A DNA stretch of 64,000 nucleotides, taken from assembly GCA_963695705.1 (NCBI GenBank), contig CAVOHB010000010.1, positions 62,001 to 126,000 on the forward strand, in the 5' to 3' direction. A model generated the notes under the pieces. It had not been told where the DNA came from. It did no database searches and saw only the letters and a program-made list of their open reading frames with translations. This DNA comes from JBKPNJ01 sp963695705. Lineage in GTDB: Bacteria > Actinomycetota > Actinomycetes > Propionibacteriales > Nocardioidaceae. Shown piece after piece: positions 28,999-37,749 of the stretch (within the stretch, counting starts at the first letter, position 1; each line of letters opens with the position of its first letter). Made by a program: the position numbers and the translations under genes.

Positions 28999-29541
28999 TC
29001 AGCCGCCGACGGCACCGGTGAGGATGACAGTGAGCCGATCGAACTTCATCGGCGACACCGCCGGCCAGGTGCGCCTGATGTTCAGGTCGTTGGCCAACTC
29101 GGTCGCCTGGTCCTTGAGTTCGGGCGGGTAGTAAACGGTGTTCTCGGGGATGTTGCCGTACCAGTCGTCGGTGGCGACCACCTGCCAGCCGATGTCCTGG
29201 AGTCGCGCGGCCGTCAGCTCGGCCAGGCCGCTGACGCCGGAGTTGTTGTACACCTCCACGTACGCATCGGACAGCGTGTGGGGCGTGCGAGCCGGCCGCT
29301 GATGGGCCGGCGGCTTGCTCGGACTGTGCGGCGAGCGCCGCGACACGGGGTCGCGGAGCTGTCCGGTGCGATCGGAACGGGCGACATCAGCGGGAGACCC
29401 GGCGCCGGCGGGTCCGCTGTCGACGGTGAAGAACGCCACCAGCGCGGCTGCGACGACGACCAGGCTGACCACCGTCACCAGCGAGGGGAGCACCATCCCC
29501 GCCTGCCGTTGGGCGGGCCGGGGAGCTCTGCAGGCGCCCAT
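28999..29541 (-). CDS. LytR_C domain membrane-anchored protein
   Basis: The product is 180 aa with one N-terminal membrane helix (about 16-38, VLPSLVTVVSLVVVAAALVA). A Pro/Ser/Arg-rich linker follows, then a LytR C-terminal domain (VEVYNNSGVSGLAELTAARL, GWQVVATDDW, NTVYYPPELKDQA). The C-terminus is predicted to be outside the cell. LytR_C accompanies LytR-CpsA-Psr cell-wall ligases, but no ligase domain is here, so it may be an accessory wall protein. It follows the DUF3263 gene by 12 bases. Confidence 0.85.
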   Translation of the reverse strand: MGACRAPRPAQRQAGMVLPSLVTVVSLVVVAAALVAFFTVDSGPAGAGSPADVARSDRTGQLRDPVSRRSPHSPSKPPAHQRPARTPHTLSDAYVEVYNNSGVSGLAELTAARLQDIGWQVVATDDWYGNIPENTVYYPPELKDQATELANDLNIRRTWPAVSPMKFDRLTVILTGAVGG

Positions 29542-29553
29542 CGCGTCGACCGC

Positions 29554-29913
29554 TCAGACCTCGATGCCGAGCCGGCGCGCCGAGCGGGCCCGCTGCCGGG
29601 CCGAGCGCAGCCGGCGAAGCCGCTTGACCAGCAGGGGATCGTGAGCCAGCGCCGCCGGACGGTCGATCAGTGCGTTCAGCACCTGGTAGTAGCGCGTCGC
29701 TGACATGTCGAAGTTGTCGCGGATTGCCTGTTCCTTGGCCCCGGCGTACTGCCACCACTGGCGCTCGAACGACAGGATCTCGCAGTCGCGCTCCCCCAGC
29801 CCAGCCTTGGCCGGAGCCTCGTCTGCGGTGCTCTCGACATGCGGGACGTCCACGTATTCGGCTCCTCCAGCGTCGTGCCCTCCCGGTGGAGGCGCTCGCC
29901 TCATCGTACGCAC
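29554..29913 (-). CDS. DUF3263 protein
   Basis: The 119-aa protein has a DUF3263 helix-turn-helix-like region (ERDCEILSFERQWWQYAG, KEQAIRDNFDMSATRYYQVL) after a disordered N-terminus. This is a conserved actinobacterial family, possibly DNA binding because its fold resembles a sigma-4/HTH unit. It is usually next to a LytR_C gene, as here. ATG 29913 or 29904 could be the start. The function is unknown. Confidence 0.85.
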   Translation of the reverse strand: MRTMRRAPPPGGHDAGGAEYVDVPHVESTADEAPAKAGLGERDCEILSFERQWWQYAGAKEQAIRDNFDMSATRYYQVLNALIDRPAALAHDPLLVKRLRRLRSARQRARSARRLGIEV

Positions 29914-29998
29914 CGAACAACAACGGTGTCATTTGCCGCATCGGCGATTCCCACCTCAGGTCCCGCCGGACCGGGATGCGGTCCGGTGGGCCCTGCGA

Positions 29999-30038
29999 TT
30001 AGGGTCGGGCGTTTAGGGTCGGGCGTTTAGGGTCGGGA
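29999..30038 (+). repeat. 14-bp tandem repeat (2.8 copies) in the otsA leader
   Basis: TTAGGGTCGGGCGT at 29999-30012 and 30013-30026, then TTAGGGTCGGG at 30027-30037, all in phase and identical. It lies 29 bases before the otsA start. It could be a slippage-prone promoter element or repeated binding site. Confidence 0.85.
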
Positions 30039-30066
30039 CAACCATGCCAGGGGAGGCGCAGGGTAC

Positions 30067-31500
30067 GTGGCCGCCGGAGCGACACGACGACAGGACCAGG
30101 CCGGCAACGACTTCGTAGTGGTCGCTAACCGGCTGCCGGTCGACAGTGTGACCAACGACGACGGGTCCACTGGATGGCGCACCAGCCCCGGCGGCCTGGT
30201 GACGGCCCTCGAGCCGGTGATGCGCGCCAACAACGGTGCCTGGATCGGCTGGCCCGGCAACCCCGACGAGCGGTTCGACCCCTTCGTCGAGAACGACATG
30301 ACGCTGATCCCCATGAGCCTGAGCAGCCAAGAGGTGGAGCTCTACTACGAGGGTTTCTCGAACGGCACCATCTGGCCGCTGTACCACGACGTCATCGTCG
30401 CGCCGGAGTTCCACCGCGAATGGTGGGACGCCTATGTGGCGGTGAACCGGCGGTTCGCCGAGCACACCGCAGAGGTCGCGTCGGAGCGTGCCACCGTCTG
30501 GGTGCACGACTACCAGCTCCAGCTGGTGCCGGCGATGCTGCGAGAGATGCGTCCCGACCTACGGATCGGGTTCTTCCTCCACATCCCCTTCCCGCCGGCG
30601 GAGCTGTTCTTGCAGGTCCCGTGGCGTCGCCAGATCCTTCAGGGCCTGCTCGGTGCCGACCTGGTGGGGTTCCAGCGACCCGGGGCAGCGGCGAACTTCG
30701 TCCGGCTGGTGCGTGACCGGCTCGGCTACAAGACGCACCGTGACCGGATCGTGCTGGCCGACGGCCGGGTGATGCGCGCGTCCGCGTACCCGATCTCCAT
30801 CGACGTGCAGGGGCTGGAAGAACTGGCCCGCGAGCCGGGGACGGCCGCCCGCGCCGAGGAGATCCGTGCAGGCGTCGGGGACCCGCAACGCATCCTGCTC
30901 GGTATCGACCGCCTCGACTACACCAAGGGCATCCGGCAACGGCTGCGCGCCTTCGGCGAGCTGCTGCGGGACGAGCAGGTCACGGTCGAGGAAGCGGTGT
31001 TCATCCAGGTGGCAACGCCGTCGCGCGAGCGGGTCGAGGAGTACCGCATGCTCCGTGACGACATCGACCGTCTCGTCGGTCGGATCAACGGCGACGAGGG
31101 AAGCATCGGTCGTCCCGCCCTGCACTACATGCACTCGTCGTTCCCCCGCGAGGAGATGGCCGCCCTGTTCCGGGCGGCGGACGTCATGGTGGTCACGCCG
31201 CTGCGCGATGGCATGAATCTGGTCGCGAAGGAGTACGTCGCCTGCCGCTACGACGACACCGGCTCGCTGCTGCTGAGCGAGTTCGCCGGCGCTGCCGATG
31301 AGCTCCGACAGGCTTTCCACGTCAATCCCTACGACATCAACGGCCTCAAGGACACGATGCTCAAGGCGATGCGTGCCGACCGTCGCGACCTGAGCCGGCG
31401 GATGCGGACCATGCGGCGCTACCTGCGGGACCATGACGTCGAGAGGTGGGCGCGCGAGTTCCTCGCCGACCTCGACTCCCGCCCCGAGCCCGCGAGCTGA
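30067..31500 (+). CDS. otsA: alpha,alpha-trehalose-phosphate synthase (GT20)
   Basis: The 477-aa protein starts at GTG 30067. GT20 landmarks are FVVVANRLPVD, GWPGN, VWVHDYQLQLVPAMLRE, FFLHIPFPPAELF, LGIDRLDYTKGIRQRL and VVTPLRDGMNLVAKEYVA. It makes trehalose 6-phosphate from UDP- (or GDP-) glucose and glucose 6-phosphate for osmotic, desiccation or cold protection. It is divergent from the DUF3263-LytR_C-otsB genes. Tandem repeats lie just upstream. Confidence 0.95.
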   Translation: MAAGATRRQDQAGNDFVVVANRLPVDSVTNDDGSTGWRTSPGGLVTALEPVMRANNGAWIGWPGNPDERFDPFVENDMTLIPMSLSSQEVELYYEGFSNGTIWPLYHDVIVAPEFHREWWDAYVAVNRRFAEHTAEVASERATVWVHDYQLQLVPAMLREMRPDLRIGFFLHIPFPPAELFLQVPWRRQILQGLLGADLVGFQRPGAAANFVRLVRDRLGYKTHRDRIVLADGRVMRASAYPISIDVQGLEELAREPGTAARAEEIRAGVGDPQRILLGIDRLDYTKGIRQRLRAFGELLRDEQVTVEEAVFIQVATPSRERVEEYRMLRDDIDRLVGRINGDEGSIGRPALHYMHSSFPREEMAALFRAADVMVVTPLRDGMNLVAKEYVACRYDDTGSLLLSEFAGAADELRQAFHVNPYDINGLKDTMLKAMRADRRDLSRRMRTMRRYLRDHDVERWAREFLADLDSRPEPAS

Positions 31501-31530
31501 GGGCCAGGTCCGCGACCCCGAACCGATCGA

Positions 31531-31557
31531 GCCCTGCAGTCTCATACCCTGCAGGGC
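31531..31557 (+). terminator. hairpin after otsA
   Basis: GCCCTGCAG and CTGCAGGGC form a perfect 9-bp stem 30 bases after the otsA stop. There is no U-run. The rest of the 217-base gap to the glycosylase gene shows nothing recognisable. Confidence 0.4.
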
Positions 31558-31717
31558 CTGCCAGGTACTCCACCACGAGCGGGTGTGCACGCGAGGGAGC
31601 CACGCCGCGGACGATCTCTGGGGTTCGTGGTCGCTCGAGCAGCCCGTCGGGGCCTGGGTGCCTGCCACCGTCGCGCCAATCGTGGGCAACGCCCCGAGAT
31701 GCTGGCATCCTGGGCCG

Positions 31718-32458
31718 GTGGCACCGAGACCGCTGCGCGAGCTGATGGCAGCCGACTGGGCGCAGGCACTGGCCCCGGTCGCACCGGACATCGCCGGGAT
31801 GGGCGAATTCCTGCGCGGCGAGATCTCGGCGGGTCGTTCGTACCTGCCGGCTGGTGACCGCATCCTTCGCGCCTTCGAGCAACCGCTGGCGGACGTCCGG
31901 GTGCTGATCGTCGGCCAGGATCCCTACCCCACCCCCGGCCACCCGGTCGGGTTGTCCTTCTCGGTCGCGCCGGGCGTACGACCGATTCCCCGTAGCCTGC
32001 AGAACATCTACCGCGAGCTGCATGCCGACCTGGGCATCCCGGTCGCCGCGTCCGGTGACCTGTCGCCCTGGGCGGCTCACGGGGTGCTGCTCCTCAACCG
32101 GGTGCTCTCGGTACGGCCGGGGGCGCCGGGGTCCCACCGCGGCAAGGGCTGGGAGCCGGTCACCGACCAGGCGATCACCGCGCTGGTCTCCAGAGGAGGT
32201 CCACTGGTCGCCGTCCTGTGGGGCCGCGACGCGCAGACGCTCAAGCCGATGCTCGGTGACGTTCCGTGCGTCCAGAGCGCCCATCCGAGCCCGATGGCGG
32301 CCGACCGCGGATTCTTCGGCTCACGACCGTTCAGCCGCGCCAACATCCTGCTGCAGCAGCAGGGAGCCGATCCGGTGGACTGGCGGCTGGATGATCCGAC
32401 GATGTTGCACGGTGCCGATGATCAGCAGCGGGTCACACCACTGGCGTCGGCTGAGTAG
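31718..32458 (+). CDS. ung: uracil-DNA glycosylase family 1
   Basis: The product is 246 aa from GTG 31718. The catalytic motif is VLIVGQDPYPTPGHPVGLSF (Asp68) and the intercalation loop is SAHPSPMAADRGFFGSRPFS. These are diagnostic of UNG, which removes uracil from DNA in base-excision repair. The start was set by the LRELMAADWA N-terminus typical of the family. The frame is open further upstream without homology. Its last 37 bases overlap the convergent HNH gene. Confidence 0.93.
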   Translation: MAPRPLRELMAADWAQALAPVAPDIAGMGEFLRGEISAGRSYLPAGDRILRAFEQPLADVRVLIVGQDPYPTPGHPVGLSFSVAPGVRPIPRSLQNIYRELHADLGIPVAASGDLSPWAAHGVLLLNRVLSVRPGAPGSHRGKGWEPVTDQAITALVSRGGPLVAVLWGRDAQTLKPMLGDVPCVQSAHPSPMAADRGFFGSRPFSRANILLQQQGADPVDWRLDDPTMLHGADDQQRVTPLASAE

Positions 32459-33600
32459 GCGCACCGGTCCACCGACCTCCCGTCCGCGTTGCGCAGGAAC
32501 GCCACGTCACCGTCGTTGTTCCAGGTGTAGCCCCAGCCCGCGTACAGGTCGTGCGAATCGCGAACTCCCTCGCCGGAGTGGATCCGGATCGTGGCGCCGG
32601 CCGGCAGGCGGACGCCGGGGAAGCCGAAGTCGGCCCCGGCCAGGTCGCGCAGCGACCATGCGGTCAGGTCGATCGGTGCCTGGGTCGTGTTCGTGATCGC
32701 GGCGAGCTCGCCGTCGAGGTTGCTGCCGTCGTCGGGACCTGCCGGGTCGTACACGATGCGCGTGAAGCTGACACCGCTCGTCGGCGAGGTGCCGGTCTGG
32801 TGACGATGCGTCCTGACGCGGGCCCTGGACACGGTCAGCACGGCGTTGCGGCAGTGGTGCGCCCGCCGCACAATCGCGTGCTTCTCGAGCCGGTCGACCT
32901 TGAGACTCCAGCGAAGCTTCACCGCCACCCACGCCCGTACGTACCGGCAACGCCCGAACGCCGGCTGCCACTCCGCCATGTCCTGGTCGCCCTTTGACTG
33001 GTTGACGTTGTCGGTCACCGCGACCAGTGTCCGCGGATCGCCGAGATCATTCGCGTAGCGCTCCCGGGTGTTCGACGACCAGCGCCGCGCACCCGAGTCC
33101 CACGCCTCGGCCAGCGGGACGACATGGTCGATGTCCACGTCTCCCGGGTCTGTCCAGGTCAGGTGGTCGTAGTACGACAGCCACCGTCCGGACGTCACGT
33201 CGCAGCCGCTCGCCACGGGTATCTCCGACTCGGCGCGCAACACCTCGTCGCGGGTGTCCTGGCAGTCGGCGTCGGCGTCGACCCAGAGGTTGAACTTGCC
33301 CCGGTCGTACCCCCGCCGGTGCTCGACGGCGACCGGGAGGCGGAGCGCCGCAGCGCGCAGGTGGACCCGCATCGTCATCTGACCGTTCCCCGAGTCCGCC
33401 GGTGCCCCCGCGGCTGGGACGTGCGACGGGGGCAGCAGCAGGGACCCCGCGAGCACTGTCATCGCGAGCTGCACTGCCGTCGCGAGCTGCCCAGCGACCG
33501 GCACGGCTCCCCCAGTCGGGTGCGGCACGGTTGGCCGGCACTCCATGACGGCGGCCCGATCCGTGGGCGGAAGGCTGCCGACCTCATCAGTGTGCAGCAT
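32422..33600 (-). CDS. secreted HNH (DUF1524-like) nuclease with lamin-tail domain
   Basis: The product is up to 392 aa. A hydrophobic segment near residues 39-57 (QLATAVQLAMTVLAGSLLL) looks like a signal peptide or anchor. Then comes a GmrSD-C/DUF1524-type HNH domain (GCDVTSGRWLSYYD, DVDIDHVVPLAEAWDSG, NQSKGDQDMAEWQP) with the DHVVPLAEA His-Asp motif. The C-terminus is a lamin-tail (LTD) Ig-like domain (TNTTQAPIDLTAWSLRDLAG, WNNDGDVAFLRN). Such proteins are extracellular or cell-surface nucleases of actinobacteria. The start is uncertain: ATG 33600, 33546 and 33462 are all possible. Confidence 0.82.
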   Translation of the reverse strand: MLHTDEVGSLPPTDRAAVMECRPTVPHPTGGAVPVAGQLATAVQLAMTVLAGSLLLPPSHVPAAGAPADSGNGQMTMRVHLRAAALRLPVAVEHRRGYDRGKFNLWVDADADCQDTRDEVLRAESEIPVASGCDVTSGRWLSYYDHLTWTDPGDVDIDHVVPLAEAWDSGARRWSSNTRERYANDLGDPRTLVAVTDNVNQSKGDQDMAEWQPAFGRCRYVRAWVAVKLRWSLKVDRLEKHAIVRRAHHCRNAVLTVSRARVRTHRHQTGTSPTSGVSFTRIVYDPAGPDDGSNLDGELAAITNTTQAPIDLTAWSLRDLAGADFGFPGVRLPAGATIRIHSGEGVRDSHDLYAGWGYTWNNDGDVAFLRNADGRSVDRCAYSADASGVTRC

Positions 33601-33686
33601 CGGCCATCCGCGCGTTGGAACCTTGGCCGGGTTGGTCGCCCGGTGCAGAGGTGGCGACGCGGGGAAGGTCAGAGCACAATGACGTC

Positions 33687-34277
33687 ATGGCGCAGATCGA
33701 GGCCAACACCGCCGACGATGTGCCGACTCTGCACCGACGGGCGATGCGCGGCTTCAGCGCCCGGGTGGCAGAGGTCGGGGACGACCAATGGGTCCTGCCG
33801 ACGCCCTGCGCGGACTGGTCCGTCCGCGACCTCGTCGGCCACGTGACCGGTGAGAACCTATGGGTCGGTCCGCTGATGGCCGGACAGACCGTGGAGCAGG
33901 TGGGCGACAGGTTCGACGGGGATGTGCTCGGCGATGACCCACGAGCCGCCTACGACGACTCAGCCGCCGGGGCGCTGGGTGCCGTGGCCGGCCCCGGCGC
34001 GATGGAACGTACCGTCCACTTGTCCTTCGGCGATGCTCCCGGCCGCGAATACACCATGCAGCTGGTCGCCGACCTGGTGATACACGGCTGGGACCTCGCC
34101 CGCGCCATCGGCGCCGACGAGCGCATCGAGCCCGACCTGGTGGCCGCCGTCTCCATCTGGTTCGCCGCGGTGGCCGACGCCTATCGTGAGGCCGGTGCGA
34201 TCGGCCCACCGCCGGCCGTGCCCGAGGGCGCCGACGACCAGACCAGGCTGCTTGCCGAGTTCGGCCGGAGCGCCTGA
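33687..34277 (+). CDS. TIGR03086-family metal-binding protein (DinB/MDMPI fold)
   Basis: The 196-aa protein has LPTPCADWSVRDLVGHVTGEN near the N-terminus and VADLVIHGWDLARAIGADE later. These motifs define the TIGR03086/mycothiol maleylpyruvate isomerase-like DinB fold with a His-based metal site. Members may be mycothiol-dependent enzymes. The substrate is unknown. It is convergent with the desaturase gene across a repeat-rich junction. Confidence 0.85.
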   Translation: MAQIEANTADDVPTLHRRAMRGFSARVAEVGDDQWVLPTPCADWSVRDLVGHVTGENLWVGPLMAGQTVEQVGDRFDGDVLGDDPRAAYDDSAAGALGAVAGPGAMERTVHLSFGDAPGREYTMQLVADLVIHGWDLARAIGADERIEPDLVAAVSIWFAAVADAYREAGAIGPPPAVPEGADDQTRLLAEFGRSA

Positions 34278-34288
34278 GCACTGAGCGG

Positions 34289-34359
34289 CTCGGGCTCGTC
34301 AGCTACGAGCCGGCCTCGGGCTCGTCAGCTACTGAGCCGGCCTCGGGCTCGTCAGCTAC
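34289..34359. repeat. three copies of an 18-bp sequence with hairpins at a convergent junction
   Basis: CTCGGGCTCGTCAGCTAC occurs at 34289-34306, 34315-34332 and 34342-34359, in 26-27 bp periods. The segments between copies (GAGCCGGCCTCGGGCTC) can form short hairpins. Serial hairpins between convergent genes would act as a bidirectional terminator. The third copy reaches into the desaturase stop codon. Confidence 0.7.
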
Positions 34360-35414
34360 TGAGCCCGTCCGGGGTTGGCCCGTAGCGGAGCTCCGACGGC
34401 GTGCAGGTGCGAAAGCACTTGCACGTAAGAGCCGACGAAGCTCGTCTGGAGGTACGACACTCCGCGCTCGGCACAGAACCCCTCGACGACCGCCTGGGCC
34501 CGCCGCAGGTTGGGCCGCGGCATGCTCGGGAACAGGTGATGCTCGATCTGGTAGTTCAGCCCGCCGAACGCGAAGTCGACAAGGAGCCCGCCGCGGATAT
34601 TGCGTGATGTCAGCACCTGCCGGCGCAGATAGTCAGCCCGGTCGGCCTCCGCGAGTACCGGCATGCCCTTGTGGTTCGGTGCGAAGGCGAGGCCCATGTA
34701 GAAGCCGAAGACTCCCTGGTGCACCGCGATGAAGGCGAGGGCGTGCCCCGGAGACAGGACGAGGAACACCGCGCCGAAGTACACGGCAAAGTGCAGAAGC
34801 AGCAGCGTTCCCTCCAGCCAGCGGACGCCGCGCGTTCTCTCGCTGAGCGCTCGCACCCCGGCGACGTGCAGGTTGAGCCCCTCGAGCAACAACAACGGAA
34901 AGAACACATAGGCCTGGGACCGGGTCCATAGCTTGGCGATTCCGCGTCTGACCCGGGCTTGGTCAAGGGTGTAAACCAGCGCACCGGGTCCCATGTCGGG
35001 ATCCTTCTCGACCTCGTTGGGATGTGCATGGTGCCGGTTGTGCTTGTCGATCCACCACCCATAGCTGAGGCCGAGACCTACGTTGCTGTGCAGGAGACCG
35101 AGGGCATAGCTGAACCGACGGGTTCGCGCGATCTGCTTGTGACCGGCGTCATGTCCGACGAACCCGAGCTGCGTGAATGCCACCCCGAGGTAGGCCGCAA
35201 CCGCGAGCTGCCACCAGGAGTTGCCGACCCAGAAGAAAACAGCCCATCCCGCGGCTGCTGCACCCAGCGTCAGAATGACCTTGAGGACGTAGTAGCCATG
35301 CCGGCGTTTCAGTAACCCGGCCTCCCGCACCCGACGCGACAACGCCGCGTAGTCACTGCCCGGCCCGGGTCCTGAACCGCCCCGGGCCATCGTGGTGGGC
35401 TGTTGTGTCGTCAT
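34356..35414 (-). CDS. membrane fatty-acid (acyl-lipid/acyl-CoA) desaturase
   Basis: The product is 352 aa. It has three histidine boxes, GHDAGHK, HNRHHAHPN and QIEHHLFPSMPR, and four or so hydrophobic helices (e.g. VILTLGAAAAGWAVFFWVG). These di-iron enzymes introduce double bonds into fatty acids (front-end or delta-9/linoleoyl-CoA type). The C-terminal QIEHH box (Gln instead of the first His) is typical of front-end type desaturases. The redox partner is not encoded nearby. Confidence 0.9.
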   Translation of the reverse strand: MTTQQPTTMARGGSGPGPGSDYAALSRRVREAGLLKRRHGYYVLKVILTLGAAAAGWAVFFWVGNSWWQLAVAAYLGVAFTQLGFVGHDAGHKQIARTRRFSYALGLLHSNVGLGLSYGWWIDKHNRHHAHPNEVEKDPDMGPGALVYTLDQARVRRGIAKLWTRSQAYVFFPLLLLEGLNLHVAGVRALSERTRGVRWLEGTLLLLHFAVYFGAVFLVLSPGHALAFIAVHQGVFGFYMGLAFAPNHKGMPVLAEADRADYLRRQVLTSRNIRGGLLVDFAFGGLNYQIEHHLFPSMPRPNLRRAQAVVEGFCAERGVSYLQTSFVGSYVQVLSHLHAVGAPLRANPGRAQ

Positions 35415-35517
35415 GGCTCTCCCGGAACCGACGTTTGACGCCGAGGACTGGGGCGGCCGAATGGTGTATGAGAGTCAAGCGTACCGGGGTGACGGTCGTG
35501 CGCGTGGGCCGATGCGT

Positions 35518-35985
35518 TCAGTCATTGAGATCGCGGTGCCGGAGCGGCTGGAGGAACCATGCCCAGCCGGTCACGGCGGCGACCAGCGCCGCGGTCAGGA
35601 ACGCGAGCCAGCGATCGAACACGACGTCGGTGATCAGCAGGACGCCGGTGGATACGGCAGCGCCGAGAGTCAGACTGCCCCACACCGCGTACGCGTTCGC
35701 GCGTTTCAGCAGCTTCTCCTTCGCCCCGGATCGAAACAGCATCCGATGTTGCGCTGCGGGCGCAGCGAGCAGGGCCGTCGCGATGGCGGCGGCCACCAGC
35801 GTGACGTAGAACAGGTCCCGCTGGAAGTCCGTCGTGGTGGGGAACCCGTTGGCGAAGGGGACGGAGAGCAGGAACGCGAACAGGACCTGCACGCCGGGCA
35901 GGAGGACGCGGAGACCGTTGAGCAGTTCGATGAGCTCACGGTCGACGCGTTCCTTATCGGTCTCCGAGGAGTTCTCGCCGCTCAT
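35518..35985 (-). CDS. DUF6328-like four-helix membrane protein
   Basis: The product is 155 aa. After a charged N-terminus there are four hydrophobic segments: GVQVLFAFLLSVPFA, FYVTLVAAAIATALLAAPAA, YAVWGSLTLGAAVSTGVLLI and WLAFLTAALVAAVTGWAWFL. A conserved HRMLFRSGAKEKLLKRAN loop lies in the middle. This matches the DUF6328 family of actinobacterial inner-membrane proteins with unknown function. Confidence 0.8.
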   Translation of the reverse strand: MSGENSSETDKERVDRELIELLNGLRVLLPGVQVLFAFLLSVPFANGFPTTTDFQRDLFYVTLVAAAIATALLAAPAAQHRMLFRSGAKEKLLKRANAYAVWGSLTLGAAVSTGVLLITDVVFDRWLAFLTAALVAAVTGWAWFLQPLRHRDLND

Positions 35986-36058
35986 GTGACTCTGACACTC
36001 TCACACCCGGAGGGTTCCGCGCGGTGCTCTGTGCCGATCGGTACGCGGCTCGGATCGA

Positions 36059-36787
36059 TCAGCGCACCAGGTCGCTGACCGGCAGGGTGTTGTCGATGAC
36101 CCGCTCAGCGACCTCGGTGAGCCGGAAATGGTTGCTGCGCGCGTATGAACGCATCGCCGCGAACGCCTGGTTCATCCCGAGACCGCCGCGCTCGGCCAGC
36201 ACGCCCTTGGCCTGCTCGATCACGATCCGGGTGTTCAATGCACGCTGCAGCTGCTCGGCGAGCACCTGCCGCTCCCTGATCGCCCGCTCCTGGAGCAGGC
36301 CGATCGTCGCGACATCCGCGAGCGCCTGCGCCAGCCTGAGATCACGTTCCGACAGACGTGTCGCGCTGGTGCTGAACAGGTTGAGGGCGCCGATCACCTC
36401 GTCGCGCAGCCGGAGCGGAAGCGCGTACACCGCCCGGTAACCCGCCGCCTTGCGCTGCGTGGTGAACGTCGGCCACTGCCCGCTGCCCGCCTCGTCGCTC
36501 GCGTCATCGACGTCGACGACCGGCCGGCCGGTCCGCAGGCAGTGCAGGCACGGGCCCGAGTCGTTGTTGACCTCGAACAGCTCGAGGAGCTCGACCTCAT
36601 GGGTGGACGCCGCCATTACCTGCAGCTGCCCCCGCTTGTCGGCAAGGATCAACCCGCCGGCATCGGCATCCAGCAGCTCTGTCGATCGGGTCACCAGTGC
36701 ATGCATGAAATCCACTACGTCGTAGTCGACGACAAGTGTGTCGGCCAGCTCTACAAGAGCCTCCGCGATCTTCTCCTCCCGAGTCAT
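36059..36787 (-). CDS. GAF-ANTAR RNA-binding antiterminator
   Basis: The 242-aa protein has an N-terminal GAF sensor domain (about 20-170; VDFMHALVTRSTELLDADAG, SGPCLHCLRTGRPV) and a C-terminal ANTAR domain (QLQRALNTRIVIEQAKGVLA, RSYARSNHFRLTEVAERV). ANTAR binds paired stem-loops in mRNA leaders and prevents termination. The GAF ligand is unknown. It is one of two such genes in tandem on this strand. Confidence 0.92.
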   Translation of the reverse strand: MTREEKIAEALVELADTLVVDYDVVDFMHALVTRSTELLDADAGGLILADKRGQLQVMAASTHEVELLELFEVNNDSGPCLHCLRTGRPVVDVDDASDEAGSGQWPTFTTQRKAAGYRAVYALPLRLRDEVIGALNLFSTSATRLSERDLRLAQALADVATIGLLQERAIRERQVLAEQLQRALNTRIVIEQAKGVLAERGGLGMNQAFAAMRSYARSNHFRLTEVAERVIDNTLPVSDLVR

Positions 36788-36858
36788 TCCCAGATCCTCC
36801 CATCCTCTCCACCAGTCATCTGTCGACTACTTTCTCATCAACTGTTGTATACCGTCCG

Positions 36859-37749
36859 TCATCGCACGCCGTCGAGCCGAACGCGTCTGCCCACGATGTC
36901 CTTTGCAACATCGAGCACCGTTCGGTTGTCGGCGTAGGCGCGTGCCCGCAGGAGCAGGAAGGCCTCGGGGAGCCCGACCCGCGCCTGCACCATCACCATC
37001 CCGGTCGCCTGGTGGACCTCCGGGCGGTGGACGGCGGTCTCGAGCAGGTCGGGATACATCAGTTCATCGGGGTTCTGCCCCTGCAGATGCAGCAGGAGCA
37101 TGGTCGCGACATCGGCGAAGTCGAGTGCATCCGCGAAGGCATGGTCCGGCAGATGGCCGGCGGAGTCGCGATAGAGATCCAGGACTCCGACCCGGATCGC
37201 CCCCACCTGGAGCGGGAAGGCGAAGATCGCCCGAACACCCTGGTCGAGAACGGCGGGCAGATACCCGGGCCAGCGGGCGGTCGGCAGCTGAGTCAGATCT
37301 GGCTCCACTACGGGACGTCCTGACCGTGATGCGACCAGCGAAGGGCCAACACCCAGCGAGAACTGAAGCTCCTCCATCGCCTTTGCGCGGTCGTCCGTGG
37401 CGGCCACCAGACCCGCCGACCCGGAGGGGATCATCAGGGACAGCGCCGCACCTGTCACCGGAAGCGCAGCCGTGACCGCCTCACAAAGCTTCAGGGACGG
37501 CGCGACATGCGTGCCGTTGGGCTCAAGAAGCGACGCGAGTACATCGAGCACCCGTTGAGATGGGGACACCTGTGCATTCTCTCGCTCAACCAATGCGTCC
37601 GCCTCCCGGCCGACCGACATTGTAGACGCGGACGCGTGCTCGCCGAGGAGCCAGTCCGTCGGCTGCCCCGACTGCGGGCTCTCCGCCGACTGCGCCGACT
37701 CCGGCGACTCCGCCGACTGCGCCGACTCCGGCGACTCCGGCGACATCAT
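36859..37749 (-). CDS. GAF-ANTAR regulator with repeat-expanded N-terminus
   Basis: The product is about 296 aa from ATG 37749 (or the adjacent ATG 37746). The GTG at 37776 is also possible. The N-terminus is low-complexity (SPESPESAQSAE repeated) because of a 27-bp tandem repeat in the DNA. A GAF domain follows (VLDVLASLLEPNG to ADVATMLLLHL), with the same SLGVGPSLVASRSGRPVVEPD phrase as actinobacterial GAF-ANTAR proteins. The ANTAR domain is RPEVHQATGMVMVQARVGLP, ending VAKDIVGRRVRLDGVR. The role is antitermination in response to a GAF signal. Divergent from the STAS-like gene. Confidence 0.85.
   Translation of the reverse strand: MMSPESPESAQSAESPESAQSAESPQSGQPTDWLLGEHASASTMSVGREADALVERENAQVSPSQRVLDVLASLLEPNGTHVAPSLKLCEAVTAALPVTGAALSLMIPSGSAGLVAATDDRAKAMEELQFSLGVGPSLVASRSGRPVVEPDLTQLPTARWPGYLPAVLDQGVRAIFAFPLQVGAIRVGVLDLYRDSAGHLPDHAFADALDFADVATMLLLHLQGQNPDELMYPDLLETAVHRPEVHQATGMVMVQARVGLPEAFLLLRARAYADNRTVLDVAKDIVGRRVRLDGVR
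37681..37743 (-). repeat. perfect 27-bp tandem repeat, 2.3 copies, in coding sequence
   Basis: Units at 37681-37707 and 37708-37734 are identical and 37735-37743 repeats a 9-base part. The period is a multiple of three, so copy-number change keeps the frame. It encodes the SPESAQSAE-type repeats at the N-terminus of the ANTAR protein. Confidence 0.9.

Noticed and set aside
29999..30038. TTAGGG repeats as telomere-like sequence
   Set aside because: The period is 14 bp, not 6, and there are fewer than three copies inside a bacterial promoter region.
37681..37743. CRISPR-like array
   Set aside because: The repeats are directly tandem with no spacers and lie inside a coding frame. No cas genes are present.
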